From the NCBI RefSeq assembly GCF_027158485.1, contig NZ_JAMKYJ010000011.1: a stretch of 64,000 nt of DNA; one strand, written 5' to 3'. This DNA comes from Oxalobacter formigenes. Lineage in GTDB: Bacteria; Pseudomonadota; Gammaproteobacteria; Burkholderiales; Burkholderiaceae_D. Positions 53,781-62,950 of this stretch are shown here, piece by piece. The first letter of the stretch is position 1; each line of letters starts with the position of its first letter. Under the pieces are notes generated by a model, which saw nothing but the letters and a program-made list of their open reading frames with translations, was not told the DNA's origin and ran no database searches. The translations under genes and the position numbers were made by a program.

Positions 53781-55280
53781 ATGGACTTTAGCATAAAATC
53801 GGCAGACTCAAAAAACTCTCTCGCCACAATTAAAACCGACTGTATCCTTGTTGGCGTATACGAAGACAAAAAGCTGACTTCCGAAGCTGCCGAACTCGAT
53901 AATCAGGGCATCATCAGCAACGCGCTCAAAAACGGCGATATCGACGGCAAACCGGGTTCCTCCCTTTTGCTGAGGGAACCGGCGACAACCGGTTCCCGAA
54001 GAATATTATTGGTCGGGCTTGGGAAAAAACCGGAAATCAGTGAAAAGGATTTTCGCCAGTCTATTGACGCCGCCATCAAATCGCTTTCGCAGACAACGGT
54101 CGCCCATTTACTGATCGCCCTGCCGCTGAACAATGTCTCTGGTCGCGACGTCTCATGGTCCATTTACAGTGTCCTGTCTGCGTTTCATGCTTTGCTTTAC
54201 CGTAGTGATGCACTGAAAAGCCAGAAAGGCCCTTCTTCCAAAATTCAAAAAGTTGCATTTTGCATTCCTTCCTCTGAAGTGACCAATGCAAAAAAAGCGC
54301 TGGCACAGGCAAAGGCGATCACGGACGGCATGAGCCTGACGCAAGATCTCGGAAATTTGCCTGCCAATATCTGTACGCCGACCTATCTGGCCAAACAGGC
54401 AAGAAACCTTGCCAGAAAATACAAATTTGATATCGAAGTTCTCGACAAAAAACAGATCGAAGCCCTGAAAATGGGCAGTTTTCTGTCTGTTGCCAAGGGC
54501 AGCGATGAACCGCCAAAATTCATTGTGTTAAAGCATATGAACGGAAAATCGAAAGAAGCCCCTGTCGTTCTGGTTGGCAAGGGCATTACATTCGACTCGG
54601 GCGGCATTTCCTTGAAACCGGGTGCCTCAATGGATGAAATGAAATTCGACATGTGCGGGGCTGCATCCGTTCTGGGTATATTCAAGGCGATTGGCGAATT
54701 GAACCTGAAACAAAACATCATCGGCATCATCCCTGCCTGTGAAAACATGCCGTCTGGACGTGCCAACAAGCCCGGCGACATTGTCACTTCCATGTCGGGC
54801 CAGACCATTGAAATCCTGAATACCGATGCGGAAGGGCGCCTGATTTTGTGTGACGCCTTGACGTATGCCGAGAAATTTCATCCGGAAACCGTTATCGATA
54901 TCGCCACACTGACTGGTTCATGTATTGTCGCTCTTGGACATTACAACAGTGGCCTGTTTACCCGTCTGGACGAAGCCCATGACAAACTCGCCAATGATCT
55001 CATTGCCGCAGCCAAAAGCAGTAACGACCCCGTCTGGCGTATGCCGATCGAAGACGCATATCAGGAACAGCTGAAATCGAATTTCGCCGATATGGCCAAT
55101 ATCGGCGGACAACCGGCCGGATGTGTGACAGCAGCCTGTTTTCTGGAGCGTTTCACGAAAAAATATACCTGGGCTCATCTGGACATTGCCGGAACTGCAT
55201 GGAAAAGCGGAACAGCAAAGGGAGCGACCGGCAGGCCGGTTCCCCTGCTTTGCACCTGGCTGATCAACCGGGAAAAATAA
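53781..55280 (+). CDS. pepA: Cytosol (leucyl) aminopeptidase PepA
   Basis: Hexameric dizinc M17 aminopeptidase; in E. coli also a DNA-binding recombination and pyrimidine regulator. 499 aa. The N-terminal macrodomain-like region is followed by the catalytic domain with VGKGITFDSGGISLKPG and the family signature NTDAEGRLILCDAL holding metal ligands. GGAGG precedes the ATG. It is divergent from lptF and followed by an intrinsic terminator. Confidence 0.97.
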   Translation: MDFSIKSADSKNSLATIKTDCILVGVYEDKKLTSEAAELDNQGIISNALKNGDIDGKPGSSLLLREPATTGSRRILLVGLGKKPEISEKDFRQSIDAAIKSLSQTTVAHLLIALPLNNVSGRDVSWSIYSVLSAFHALLYRSDALKSQKGPSSKIQKVAFCIPSSEVTNAKKALAQAKAITDGMSLTQDLGNLPANICTPTYLAKQARNLARKYKFDIEVLDKKQIEALKMGSFLSVAKGSDEPPKFIVLKHMNGKSKEAPVVLVGKGITFDSGGISLKPGASMDEMKFDMCGAASVLGIFKAIGELNLKQNIIGIIPACENMPSGRANKPGDIVTSMSGQTIEILNTDAEGRLILCDALTYAEKFHPETVIDIATLTGSCIVALGHYNSGLFTRLDEAHDKLANDLIAAAKSSNDPVWRMPIEDAYQEQLKSNFADMANIGGQPAGCVTAACFLERFTKKYTWAHLDIAGTAWKSGTAKGATGRPVPLLCTWLINREK

Positions 55281-55298
55281 TAAACGGCGCAAAAAAAT

Positions 55299-55337
55299 AC
55301 GGCTTCAGTAAATCTCTGAAGCCGTTATCTTTTTTTA
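55299..55337 (+). terminator. Terminator of pepA
   Basis: ACGGCTTCAG (55299-55308), loop of 7 nt, CTGAAGCCGT (55316-55325), then ATC and a run of seven T. Confidence 0.88.
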
Positions 55338-55400
55338 ACAAATCCTGCAATTTAAATGGACAGTAACTCCATCCATATTGATAACTTCTGATGAGGAATA

Positions 55401-55670
55401 TTATTCTTCAACCGTGGTTTCAGTTACAGTTTTTGTTTTCTTGACAGTTGCTTTTTTCTTGCCTTGTTTGGCTTTAGTGGTTTTTGCCTTGGCAGGTGCC
55501 GCTTTCGAACCACGCATTTCAATATCCTGGGCCTGTTTCATGACAGCCTGGGCTGCAGCAGGATCAGTCGTTTCGACAATTTCAGAAGGTGGATAGTATG
55601 TCGCAGCAAATGCTACACCTACGAAAGCCGACAACATTGCAAACAAAATCGAATGAGATAATTTCTTCAT
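55401..55670 (-). CDS. Small secreted lysine/alanine-rich protein
   Basis: 89 aa from ATG 55670, which has GGAG 6 nt upstream (an adjacent ATG 55673 is too close). The signal peptide MKKLSHSILFAMLSAFVGVAFA is followed by a short acidic region (YYPPSEIVETTD) and a basic low-complexity tail of Lys, Ala and Thr (KAKTTKAKQGKKKATVKK) ending in acidic residues. Such tails can bind nucleic acid or LPS, but no family is recognised. It lies downstream of the AAA+ gene on the same strand, about 120 bp away. Confidence 0.6.
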   Translation of the reverse strand: MKKLSHSILFAMLSAFVGVAFAATYYPPSEIVETTDPAAAQAVMKQAQDIEMRGSKAAPAKAKTTKAKQGKKKATVKKTKTVTETTVEE

Positions 55671-55788
55671 CATGAGCTCCAAAAAGATTGATACACATTA
55701 TTTGTGCCTTAGTGACACAATAGGGTCAGAATAAGAAAACAAGCTCAGGGTAATCTTGATTCTACGCAAGAAAATCGCAACATCATTG

Positions 55789-57414
55789 CTACAAACCTCT
55801 AAACTGGGCGCAAGTTTTGAAAACATCCAGTGATGGTGTGACATTTTTCTGACGGCACCATTTTGCAGTCAGTTTCAACAGCTCTTTAATGTCCCGTCCG
55901 GAAATATTTTTGAAATGACTGACGAGTTCATCAACGAGCTCGTCTTCCAGGGAAAATTCGAACTGTTTCGACAATACATTCCATATCTGTCTTGCTTCAT
56001 TCGTTCCCGGCATAACGTAACGGATAGTCGCAATACATCGTGACGCAATTGCGTCATCCACGTCTTCAACCCGGTTTGTCGTCAAAAACAACAATCCGTG
56101 GAAATATTCCAGTGTGCGCAAAAATGAAGCCACAACGGCATTGTGATCAATATCGTTGCCACGGCGTCTGATATAGACGTCCGCCTCATCGATCAGCATG
56201 ACCGCCCCCCAACGCTGGGCACGTTTCAATACTTTTTCCAGATTTTTCTCTACGTTTTCGGATGCAACCCCCAACTGTCCGGAATGCACCCTGTACAGAG
56301 GCCTTCCAACGACTTCCGAATACACTTCAGCCGTCAGGGTCTTGCCCAGACCGGGTGCGCCTTTACACAGTATCGTCGTGCCGCCGGATTTTCCGGCAAC
56401 GATATCGTCCATCAGTACATCCATATCCTGCGTCAGAATATCGATCAGATCACGATGTTCCTCCGGCAGGATCAGTTTTTCACGCAAACTGGCGTCATAT
56501 TGATATTCAGTCAGATTATCGACATGAATCCACATGTTTGTATGGGTTTCAAGATTGAAACACAAAACCTGCGGATGAACCGGAATCTCGTTATAGTTCA
56601 GGCCAAAACTTTGCCAGAACGGTGAATCCGTCCTTGTGAAAAAACGCCGGTGAATCAGACCTTCATCATTAATGACACGACTTGGTACATCGAAAAGAAC
56701 GCGTTCCGGGAAATGGGTCCGTTCTTCCAGATCGACTTCCATTCCGCTGCCAGTTGCCCAGAACTGCTTGTTCATTTGAGGCATGATTTGGCCAAAAGTT
56801 TCCATCGACTTCAGATAGGCTTCTTTCAGTTCCGGTTTTTCTTTCATGTACCCTTTGGTAGCAAGGACATCCGCAATTCTCTTGTACTGGACATCCTCGG
56901 CAAAGAAATAGGATATTCGGGACGACGGTCTGATCAAATCGTCTTTGCGGGTGGGAATACTGTTCGCTGTCATATACACAGCGACACACGGCGGAGCATT
57001 GGACGCTTCCTGAAATGCGATGTCTGTCACGAGCCAGGGCAAATGTTCTCCATTGTCGCCAATCGTGTAAAGCCAGCCGTCGATTGAATCCTGTCTGATA
57101 TATTCGCCCATAGCCTGAGCCAGCACAACCAGATCGGAAATCTCTATATTGGCCGGATCTCTTGAAGCTTCCCGCAAACCGGTAATCGTCCCGGCCATGG
57201 AGCGATCACCTGCCTCTTTCAATTTTTCGAGTACCCAATCCTGAGCGGCTTCATCGAGCTCATTATAAAAAATGGATATTTCATCATCCCCGCGCAACAA
57301 GAGGTAGGCAGGTATATTTCGGGCCCATTCGGCTTCTGCAAAAAATTCTTTTGCCTCTTTGGCAATGGAAGCGGAAATAGTTATGCAGACACCACGAGAA
57401 GCTTCATAGTTCAT
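55789..57414 (-). CDS. AAA+ ATPase of unknown role
   Basis: 541 aa. The N-terminal ~330 residues match no named domain I recognise. The C-terminal AAA+ module has Walker A GAPGLGKT (352-359), Walker B VMLIDEAD (405-412), sensor-1 LTTNR (444-448) and an arginine in ASRC shortly after. A small helical lid domain follows (NISGRDIKELLKLTAKW). The overall style resembles single-ring classical AAA remodelers. GGAG is 7 nt before the ATG. No obvious partner gene is adjacent apart from the small secreted protein. Confidence 0.85.
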   Translation of the reverse strand: MNYEASRGVCITISASIAKEAKEFFAEAEWARNIPAYLLLRGDDEISIFYNELDEAAQDWVLEKLKEAGDRSMAGTITGLREASRDPANIEISDLVVLAQAMGEYIRQDSIDGWLYTIGDNGEHLPWLVTDIAFQEASNAPPCVAVYMTANSIPTRKDDLIRPSSRISYFFAEDVQYKRIADVLATKGYMKEKPELKEAYLKSMETFGQIMPQMNKQFWATGSGMEVDLEERTHFPERVLFDVPSRVINDEGLIHRRFFTRTDSPFWQSFGLNYNEIPVHPQVLCFNLETHTNMWIHVDNLTEYQYDASLREKLILPEEHRDLIDILTQDMDVLMDDIVAGKSGGTTILCKGAPGLGKTLTAEVYSEVVGRPLYRVHSGQLGVASENVEKNLEKVLKRAQRWGAVMLIDEADVYIRRRGNDIDHNAVVASFLRTLEYFHGLLFLTTNRVEDVDDAIASRCIATIRYVMPGTNEARQIWNVLSKQFEFSLEDELVDELVSHFKNISGRDIKELLKLTAKWCRQKNVTPSLDVFKTCAQFRGL

Positions 57415-57674
57415 TCAAATACTCCAGGTCGCGAGAGTTTATGACAGGAAAAAAATATTCCATAAGACTAAACCAATTTTAGCAAGTCTGCCGGTCAAAA
57501 CTTCATGTTCCGGCCAATAAAATTCCGTTTTTTCTCTTTGGGTCTTCCTCCCCAGGAAAAAGTTATCCGGTTTTGCTTATATCCGGCAAAAATTGCCCTA
57601 TGAAAATTTTGGAACTCCCGATTCATTTTCTCACTCTAATGACGGACCTGATATTTACTTTTAAAGAGGGATAT

Positions 57675-58199
57675 ATGAAAAAGATTACATCGTGGCTATT
57701 GTTGGCAGCTATTTCTTTGGGTTTTATTTCAATGGCTCATGCACAAAATTACAATAGTGCGCCAGAGGTTGTTTCAACGCTCTATTCAATCAACAAAGCC
57801 CAGATTGAAACTGCACAAATTGCAAAAAACAAAACCATTAACGATTCTGTTTTGAAATTTGCAAACAAAATGATCAATGACCATAAAAATGCCCAGACAA
57901 AACTTGATCAGATTGCGAAAAGCAATAATATTAACAAGATTTCCAGTGCCGATGCCCGTACCATTCGTGGAGAAGCCCGCAAGGCGATGCGTTCCATGAA
58001 AAAGGTCAATGGGATAACGTTCGATCAGACCTATATGGATTACACCATTAACTCCCATAAAAAGGCACTGAATGTCATTAATGATTATATCCTGCCGAGA
58101 GTTCAAAATGCCGAACTGAAAAACTATACTCTTGCAATGAGACAAAACATTATGAATCATTTGCAGGAAGCACAGCAGATCCGGATGAATATTCAATAA
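57675..58199 (+). CDS. DUF4142 periplasmic helical protein
   Basis: 174 aa from ATG 57675 (AGAGGG upstream); the longer frame from 57573 would bury the signal peptide MKKITSWLLLAAISLGFISMAHA. The mature part is a ferritin-like four-helix bundle with the DUF4142 pattern: ALK-like helices, KFANKMINDHKNAQTKL, FDQTYMDYTINSHKKALNVI, then LPRVQNAELKNYTLAMRQNI. Members occur in stress- and envelope-related operons; no biochemical role is established. The 260 bp upstream hold only the presumed promoter. Confidence 0.85.
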   Translation: MKKITSWLLLAAISLGFISMAHAQNYNSAPEVVSTLYSINKAQIETAQIAKNKTINDSVLKFANKMINDHKNAQTKLDQIAKSNNINKISSADARTIRGEARKAMRSMKKVNGITFDQTYMDYTINSHKKALNVINDYILPRVQNAELKNYTLAMRQNIMNHLQEAQQIRMNIQ

Positions 58200-58247
58200 A
58201 TAAATTAATGATCCAATCACCCGATAATTCATTAAAAGGATTTAATC

Positions 58248-58649
58248 ATGTTAAACACTCCCGATCCACGTTCTCAAAAAAAACTTAAAGACGGTATGGA
58301 ATCCGTTTCAGAACAGGTTGAAGTTTCGAAAGAAGATTTCGTGAATGCCGCCAGCAATATCAAGGCGAATATTCAGTCAGAATCAGAACGTTTTCAGGAA
58401 GATTTGAAAGACCTGAAAGAAAAAGTCGTCGACTTGTCCAGTACTGGCATTTCCGTCGCCAGACAAACGATTTCGTCCAATATTGAGTCCGCCAGGGAAA
58501 AAGCGAACCAGGCAGCTCATTGCGCGATGGACCATGCCGAAAAAAGCCTTGAATCAACCGGACAATACGTCAAGGAAAAACCCTATCAGGCTCTGGGCAT
58601 TGCACTGGGCATCGGTTTCGTACTCGGCAAATTGCTGTCGCGCAAATAA
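58248..58649 (+). CDS. DUF883 (ElaB/YqjD-like) membrane-anchored protein
   Basis: 133 aa. A long amphipathic, coiled-coil-like N-terminal region (residues ~10-100) is followed by the DUF883 C-terminal motif VKEKPYQALGIALGIGFVLG, which forms one transmembrane helix, and LLSRK. E. coli ElaB/YqjD/YgaM are RpoS-induced, inner-membrane proteins that bind ribosomes in stationary phase. It heads the usual DUF883-YqjE-YqjK gene trio. Confidence 0.88.
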   Translation: MLNTPDPRSQKKLKDGMESVSEQVEVSKEDFVNAASNIKANIQSESERFQEDLKDLKEKVVDLSSTGISVARQTISSNIESAREKANQAAHCAMDHAEKSLESTGQYVKEKPYQALGIALGIGFVLGKLLSRK

Positions 58650-58671
58650 GTCACTTCAAGGGAGCGCTTCT

Positions 58672-59040
58672 GTGTTCAATTCGTTAAGAAGAATAAAACA
58701 GTTCGGCAAATTCATGCAGGAAAGATCCGGTGATTATGCCCGGTTATTTTTTCTTGAAATTGAAATCCAGAAGCAGCTCTTTTTCAACAGACTGATCTGT
58801 ATCATCATATTTTCACTGAGTGTATTTTTATCCGTTATATTTCTTGGAATTGCACTCATCGTTTCATTCTGGGATACACCTTATCGTATTCTGGTTGCAT
58901 GGCTCGTTTTTACAATGTTCATTCTAATCATGATCATTTGTGCTTTTATTTATTCACATAACCGTATAAACAAACCCATGTTTTACGAAATGAAGGCCGA
59001 GCTGAAAAATGATTTAAGCCTGATGAAAGATATGTTATGA
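58672..59040 (+). CDS. YqjE-like phage-holin-family membrane protein
   Basis: 122 aa from GTG 58672, chosen for AGGGAG 8 nt upstream; a longer frame reads back through the DUF883 gene and is not real. A basic N-terminus (FNSLRRIKQFGKFMQERSG) is followed by two transmembrane helices (about 45-70 and 75-100) and a polar C-terminus. This is the layout of the YqjE/putative Actinobacterial holin family, which is not a true lysis holin. Confidence 0.8.
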   Translation: MFNSLRRIKQFGKFMQERSGDYARLFFLEIEIQKQLFFNRLICIIIFSLSVFLSVIFLGIALIVSFWDTPYRILVAWLVFTMFILIMIICAFIYSHNRINKPMFYEMKAELKNDLSLMKDML

Positions 59041-59300
59041 GCAATCTCAATCAACTTGAAACTGAAAAAAATCTTTTACTTCACAATCTGAAAGTAAAAA
59101 GGATCGGCTGGAGAATGCAATTCATAAAGAATGAGCTTGTTTACAAACGATATGAAGATTATATGAACAGTTTCTTTCCAAGAAGCATACTCTTCCGGTT
59201 TTTAATAAATTACCCGGCAGTTCCTGTCTTGGCCCTTTCATTTTTAACAGTTAAAAAGAGCAGGCATCTCTTCTTTAATATAATTAAAAAGATATTCTGA
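59037..59300 (+). CDS. YqjK-like small protein
   Basis: 87 aa, overlapping the YqjE-like gene by 4 nt (ATGA), so translation is coupled. It is basic, with a coiled N-terminal part (LNQLETEKNLLLHNLKVKR) and a hydrophobic stretch FLINYPAVPVLALSFLTV. Position in the trio and character match YqjK-like proteins, though similarity is weak by eye. Confidence 0.65.
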   Translation: MSNLNQLETEKNLLLHNLKVKRIGWRMQFIKNELVYKRYEDYMNSFFPRSILFRFLINYPAVPVLALSFLTVKKSRHLFFNIIKKIF

Positions 59301-59415
59301 TTTATCCATTCAGCTAATTCCGATCTTGTTTTCCGTTGACGATTCTCAAGCAGGACAGAATTGAAACCCGGTACTTTTAATTACTAATTTCTTTATTATT
59401 AATCCGGAGGTTGAG

Positions 59416-59823
59416 ATGAGCTATTTATTGAAAGATGTCTACGGCATGTACAAGTGCAATATTGAAGGAGGCATTTGCTTTCTGGGTGCCAAGACACTGA
59501 TCGGCGAAGAAGTCATTGGAAAAAACGGCAAGAAACTGGGTGAAATCCAGGAACTTATGATCGACATGAAAAACCAGAAAGTCGCATACGCCCTGATGTC
59601 CTTCGCCGGTTTTCTGGGAATGGGAGAACGTCTGTTTGCCGTGCCATTCGGCGCTCTCAGAAACGACGGGGTAAAAGGACAGTTATATCTGGATGTCGAC
59701 GAAGAAAAATTCAATACCGCGCCATACATTGACCCTAATGACTGGCCAGACATGGCTGATAAAAACTGGATTCGTGAAGTTCATGCATTCTACGGCGTCG
59801 AACCTTACCTGATGGGTATGTAA
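59416..59823 (+). CDS. PRC-barrel domain protein
   Basis: 135 aa. The PRC-barrel is recognised from GAKTLIGEEVIGKNGKKLGE, IQELMIDMKNQKVAYALMSF and ERLFAVPFGAL. PRC-barrel proteins with this layout occur in stress clusters with BON and DUF883 proteins; the ligand is unknown. CGGAGGTTGAG precedes ATG 59416. The C-terminus is short and acidic/aromatic. Confidence 0.85.
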   Translation: MSYLLKDVYGMYKCNIEGGICFLGAKTLIGEEVIGKNGKKLGEIQELMIDMKNQKVAYALMSFAGFLGMGERLFAVPFGALRNDGVKGQLYLDVDEEKFNTAPYIDPNDWPDMADKNWIREVHAFYGVEPYLMGM

Positions 59824-59847
59824 TTCAAATTAATGGGGAAAAATGTC

Positions 59848-60159
59848 ATGAGATTTAAAAAAACCATCCTTGCATTTTTTGTCGCGCTGTTTATGATTTC
59901 ACTGGCAGGTTGTGCCTCGACAGAAAAACATTCAAGCGCCGCTGAATATATTGATGATGCCGTGATCACCACAAAAGTAAAAGCCGCGCTCTTCGGAGAT
60001 CCGGATCTTTCCGCTGCTGAAATCAATGTCGAAACCTATAACGGTGAAGTTCAGTTAAGCGGTTTCGTATCGACAAAAGCCCAGATTGCGGAAGCGGTCA
60101 AAACGGCAAGAACGGTTGATGGCGTTCGAAAAGTCAAAAACAGTCTGCAATTGAAATAA
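59848..60159 (+). CDS. BON-domain lipoprotein
   Basis: 103 aa from ATG 59848, with GGGGAA about 8 nt upstream. The lipoprotein signal ends in LAGC. One BON domain follows: IDDAVITTKVKAALFGDPD, INVETYNGEVQLSGFV, then AVKTARTVDGVRKVKNSLQL. OsmY/BON proteins bind phospholipid surfaces under osmotic stress. It is only 25 bp after the PRC-barrel gene and ends the plus-strand cluster. Confidence 0.9.
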   Translation: MRFKKTILAFFVALFMISLAGCASTEKHSSAAEYIDDAVITTKVKAALFGDPDLSAAEINVETYNGEVQLSGFVSTKAQIAEAVKTARTVDGVRKVKNSLQLK

Positions 60160-60163
60160 AAAA

Positions 60164-60190
60164 ATGGCCAGTCAAAACTGGCCTTTTTTT
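60164..60190. terminator. Terminator between the BON lipoprotein and folA
   Basis: GGCCAGT (60166-60172), loop CAAA, ACTGGCC (60177-60183), then seven T; an A-run precedes the stem for the opposite strand. Confidence 0.9.
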
Positions 60191-60677
60191 ATTTACCCTT
60201 AACTCGCTCAAATTCGACGAAAGCATAAGGAATCGAGGCATCGATTTCTTTTCTCGCTTTTTCAACAAACTCTTCTTTTGGCAATTCCGGATAAAACGTT
60301 TCACCATCGAAATCGGCATGGACAATGGACAAATACACCTTGTCTGTTACCGGCAATGTCTGACTGAATAATTCGCCCCCGCCTCCAATGACGATATCTT
60401 CCTTTCCAAACTCTCTGGCCAGACGGATTGCTTCATCGATATCGTGTACAACATGAGCACCTGGTACTTCATAATCCTTTTTTCGGCTGACGATAATCGT
60501 TATCCTGTCTGGCAACACCCTGCCGATCGACTCATGGGTTTTCCTGCCCAGAATCAAGGCCTTGCCTACCGTCAATTCCCTGAATATTTTCTGTTCACCC
60601 GGAATATGCCAGGGCATTTGACCATCCTTGCCAATCACCCTGTTTTCTGCCATTGCCACCACATGCGATATCGTCAT
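60189..60677 (-). CDS. folA: Dihydrofolate reductase
   Basis: Reduces dihydrofolate with NADPH for thymidylate, purine and methionine synthesis. 162 aa from ATG 60677 (MTISHVVAMAENRVIG); a TTG eight codons upstream is possible. Motifs: VIGKDGQMPWHIPGE, GRKTHESIGR, and IGGGGELFSQTL at the cofactor loop. It is convergent with the stress cluster. Confidence 0.96.
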   Translation of the reverse strand: MTISHVVAMAENRVIGKDGQMPWHIPGEQKIFRELTVGKALILGRKTHESIGRVLPDRITIIVSRKKDYEVPGAHVVHDIDEAIRLAREFGKEDIVIGGGGELFSQTLPVTDKVYLSIVHADFDGETFYPELPKEEFVEKARKEIDASIPYAFVEFERVKGK

Positions 60678-60731
60678 CAATATTTTGTCCCGTATTTTCA
60701 ATTCTCAACTACGTTCAACTTTCATGAACAC

Positions 60732-62597
60732 TCAAAGTCCGATTTTCAACCGGGAAAGAGTACTGTGCAACAGTTCGTTCTTTGCATCCTTGGCTTTCGC
60801 CTGCCTGAAGAAATCCATAGCACCTTCCTTATCACCCTTTACCCACAAGACTTCCCCCAGATGAACGGCTATTTCCGGATCCGCCCGAAGTTGAAACGCC
60901 TGTCGTAATTGCTGTTCGGCCTCATCGATTTTTCCCTGCCTGAACAATACCCACCCGAAACTGTCAGTAATGAACGGATCATTCGGAGACAGCTTCATCG
61001 CTTTTTCAATCAAGGTATACGCTTCATCAAGCCTTATATTCCGGTCAGCCAGAGAATATCCCAGCGCATTGTAAGCCTGTTGGTACTGGGGATCGATCTC
61101 GATAATCTTTCTCAGGGCAATTTCCATCTCACCATACTTGCCCAGATTTTCTGCCGTCAAGGCATAGTCATACAGGATATTGGTACTTTTTGGAAATTCC
61201 GCCATACCGTTTTTGAGAACATCCAGAGCATCGGACTGTTTTTTGATGTCACGCAATATCTGCGCTTCCGTCAACAAAAGGCGCTCTTTTTCATAAGGAT
61301 TTTCGCTTTCGAGTTCTGAAATTATCTTGCGTGCTCTCTGAACATTCCCTTTTTTGGCATAAAGCTGGGCTTTTTTGATCTCGACAGACATAGACACTTC
61401 ATCTTCCTCATCCTGATCGATTTTAGCCAGCCAGTCGAGAGCCTGGTCGTAATGATGCTGTTCTTCCGCTATCTGGGACAATAAAAACAAGACCTGTACA
61501 GTATCCCGGTTTTCCTTATCCTGTTTAGATGCCGAAACCAGATATTCATTCAGATATTTTTCTGCTGCTGCATAATCATTTTGCTGAATTGACAACAGGC
61601 CGAGGGAATAGAGAACCATCAAATCCTGTGGCTGCGACAAGCGGATTTTTTCAAATTCCTTTTTGGCCTTGTCGTATTGTTTTTGCTTGATCATCAAACG
61701 CGCCGCTGCAATCCTTACCTCGCGGGCATTCGGATATTTTTCCAGAAAACCGGAAAGAATTTCAATCGCCTCATTTGAATCCGACGATGCCTGAGCCAAT
61801 GCCAGAACAGCCGTTTCAGAATCCGGCTTCAACGCCAGCGCCTTTTGTGCTTCTTCTTTCGCGCGAACCGAGTCATTATTGAGAAATGCCGAAACAGACA
61901 GCGAGATGTGAGCGGCAGGCATATCCAGATACGGCTTCAGCACATCTTCCATTACAGAAAAAGCGGCCGCCTTATCGCGTGTTCCCGATAAAATCTGCTG
62001 GAACTGATAAAAGAGCGCCGGACGTTCGGCAGGAGAAGCTTTGGCCAGTCGGGAAGCGAACACATCCCTGACTTCTCCCAGTTTGTTCTCGACGACAAGA
62101 AAACCCAGAAAAAAACGTTCCGCTTCCACCGATTGGGGAGCCAGTTTGTGCCATAAGCGTGTTGCATCAAGAGCGTCCCCCGCTTTCCTTGCCTTGACGG
62201 CGATTTCAGCCGCCCGTCTTGCCAGTCGCGGATCTTTTGTTTCCTTTGCCGCATCCATCATGGTATCGAATGCATACACTTCGAAACCCCGCTGCTCCGC
62301 AATATCTGCGCTTAATATCTGATACAGGAGATCATTGCTTAACGGGATATTCGGCAACAGGTCAGATTTCAGATTTGCCGCTTGCTCGTCGGCAGAAAGC
62401 AAATCATCCGTTTTAGCCTCTTCCTTTTCTTTCTTCTCGGGCGCAAGCTTCTGTTTCACATCTTTTGGTGCAGCTACGTTCTTGTTGGACGACCCGGCTG
62501 ATAACGCAGGCGTGGAACAGAGCAATGCTGCACAGAAAACGGCAAGCATCCGAACAGTAAACTTACCCGGCATAACGGTTTTAGGCATTTTGGACAT
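60732..62597 (-). CDS. Secreted tetratricopeptide-repeat protein
   Basis: 621 aa. A signal peptide (KFTVRMLAVFCAALLCSTPALSA) is followed by a low-complexity Lys/Glu stretch and about a dozen TPR-like helix pairs covering the rest. Examples are LYSLGLLSIQQNDYAAAEKY, YNALGYSLADRNIRLDEAY and DSFGWVLFRQGKIDEAEQQL. The pattern is that of periplasmic or outer-membrane-associated scaffolds widely conserved upstream of tRNA or lol genes in beta-proteobacteria. The binding partner is unknown. Confidence 0.88.
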   Translation of the reverse strand: MSKMPKTVMPGKFTVRMLAVFCAALLCSTPALSAGSSNKNVAAPKDVKQKLAPEKKEKEEAKTDDLLSADEQAANLKSDLLPNIPLSNDLLYQILSADIAEQRGFEVYAFDTMMDAAKETKDPRLARRAAEIAVKARKAGDALDATRLWHKLAPQSVEAERFFLGFLVVENKLGEVRDVFASRLAKASPAERPALFYQFQQILSGTRDKAAAFSVMEDVLKPYLDMPAAHISLSVSAFLNNDSVRAKEEAQKALALKPDSETAVLALAQASSDSNEAIEILSGFLEKYPNAREVRIAAARLMIKQKQYDKAKKEFEKIRLSQPQDLMVLYSLGLLSIQQNDYAAAEKYLNEYLVSASKQDKENRDTVQVLFLLSQIAEEQHHYDQALDWLAKIDQDEEDEVSMSVEIKKAQLYAKKGNVQRARKIISELESENPYEKERLLLTEAQILRDIKKQSDALDVLKNGMAEFPKSTNILYDYALTAENLGKYGEMEIALRKIIEIDPQYQQAYNALGYSLADRNIRLDEAYTLIEKAMKLSPNDPFITDSFGWVLFRQGKIDEAEQQLRQAFQLRADPEIAVHLGEVLWVKGDKEGAMDFFRQAKAKDAKNELLHSTLSRLKIGL

Positions 62598-62767
62598 TAT
62601 TCAGCTATAGTAGACATTATGATTTTACATGTTTCAATAATTCGGTTACCGAATCCAGATCATCATCGGGTTAATGATACAGATAATACCGATTTTTTGT
62701 GTTTTGCTACAACTAATGGAAGAAAATACTGCTTATTTTCTGAAAATAATATATAATGTTTTTCTTC

Positions 62768-62844
62768 GCGGCTGTAGCTCAGCTGGATAGAGTACTTGGC
62801 TACGAACCAAGGGGTCGTGGGTTCGATTCCTGCCAGCCGCGCCA
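62768..62844 (+). tRNA. tRNA-Arg (anticodon ACG)
   Basis: 77 nt. The acceptor GCGGCTG pairs with CAGCCGC, the discriminator is G, and CCA is encoded at 62842-62844. The anticodon stem CTTGG/CCAAG encloses CTACGAA with ACG at 62802-62804 (A34 is normally edited to inosine to read CGU/CGC/CGA). The region behind it is decayed accessory DNA. Confidence 0.98.
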
Positions 62845-62950
62845 TATTCAAACGGATCAGTTAGAAATAACTGGTCCGTTTTTCATTTCTGCCTCCTCCA
62901 CCTGTCTTCCCTTAATACCCCTGATTGATCAGCCCACAAGGACATCCTGA

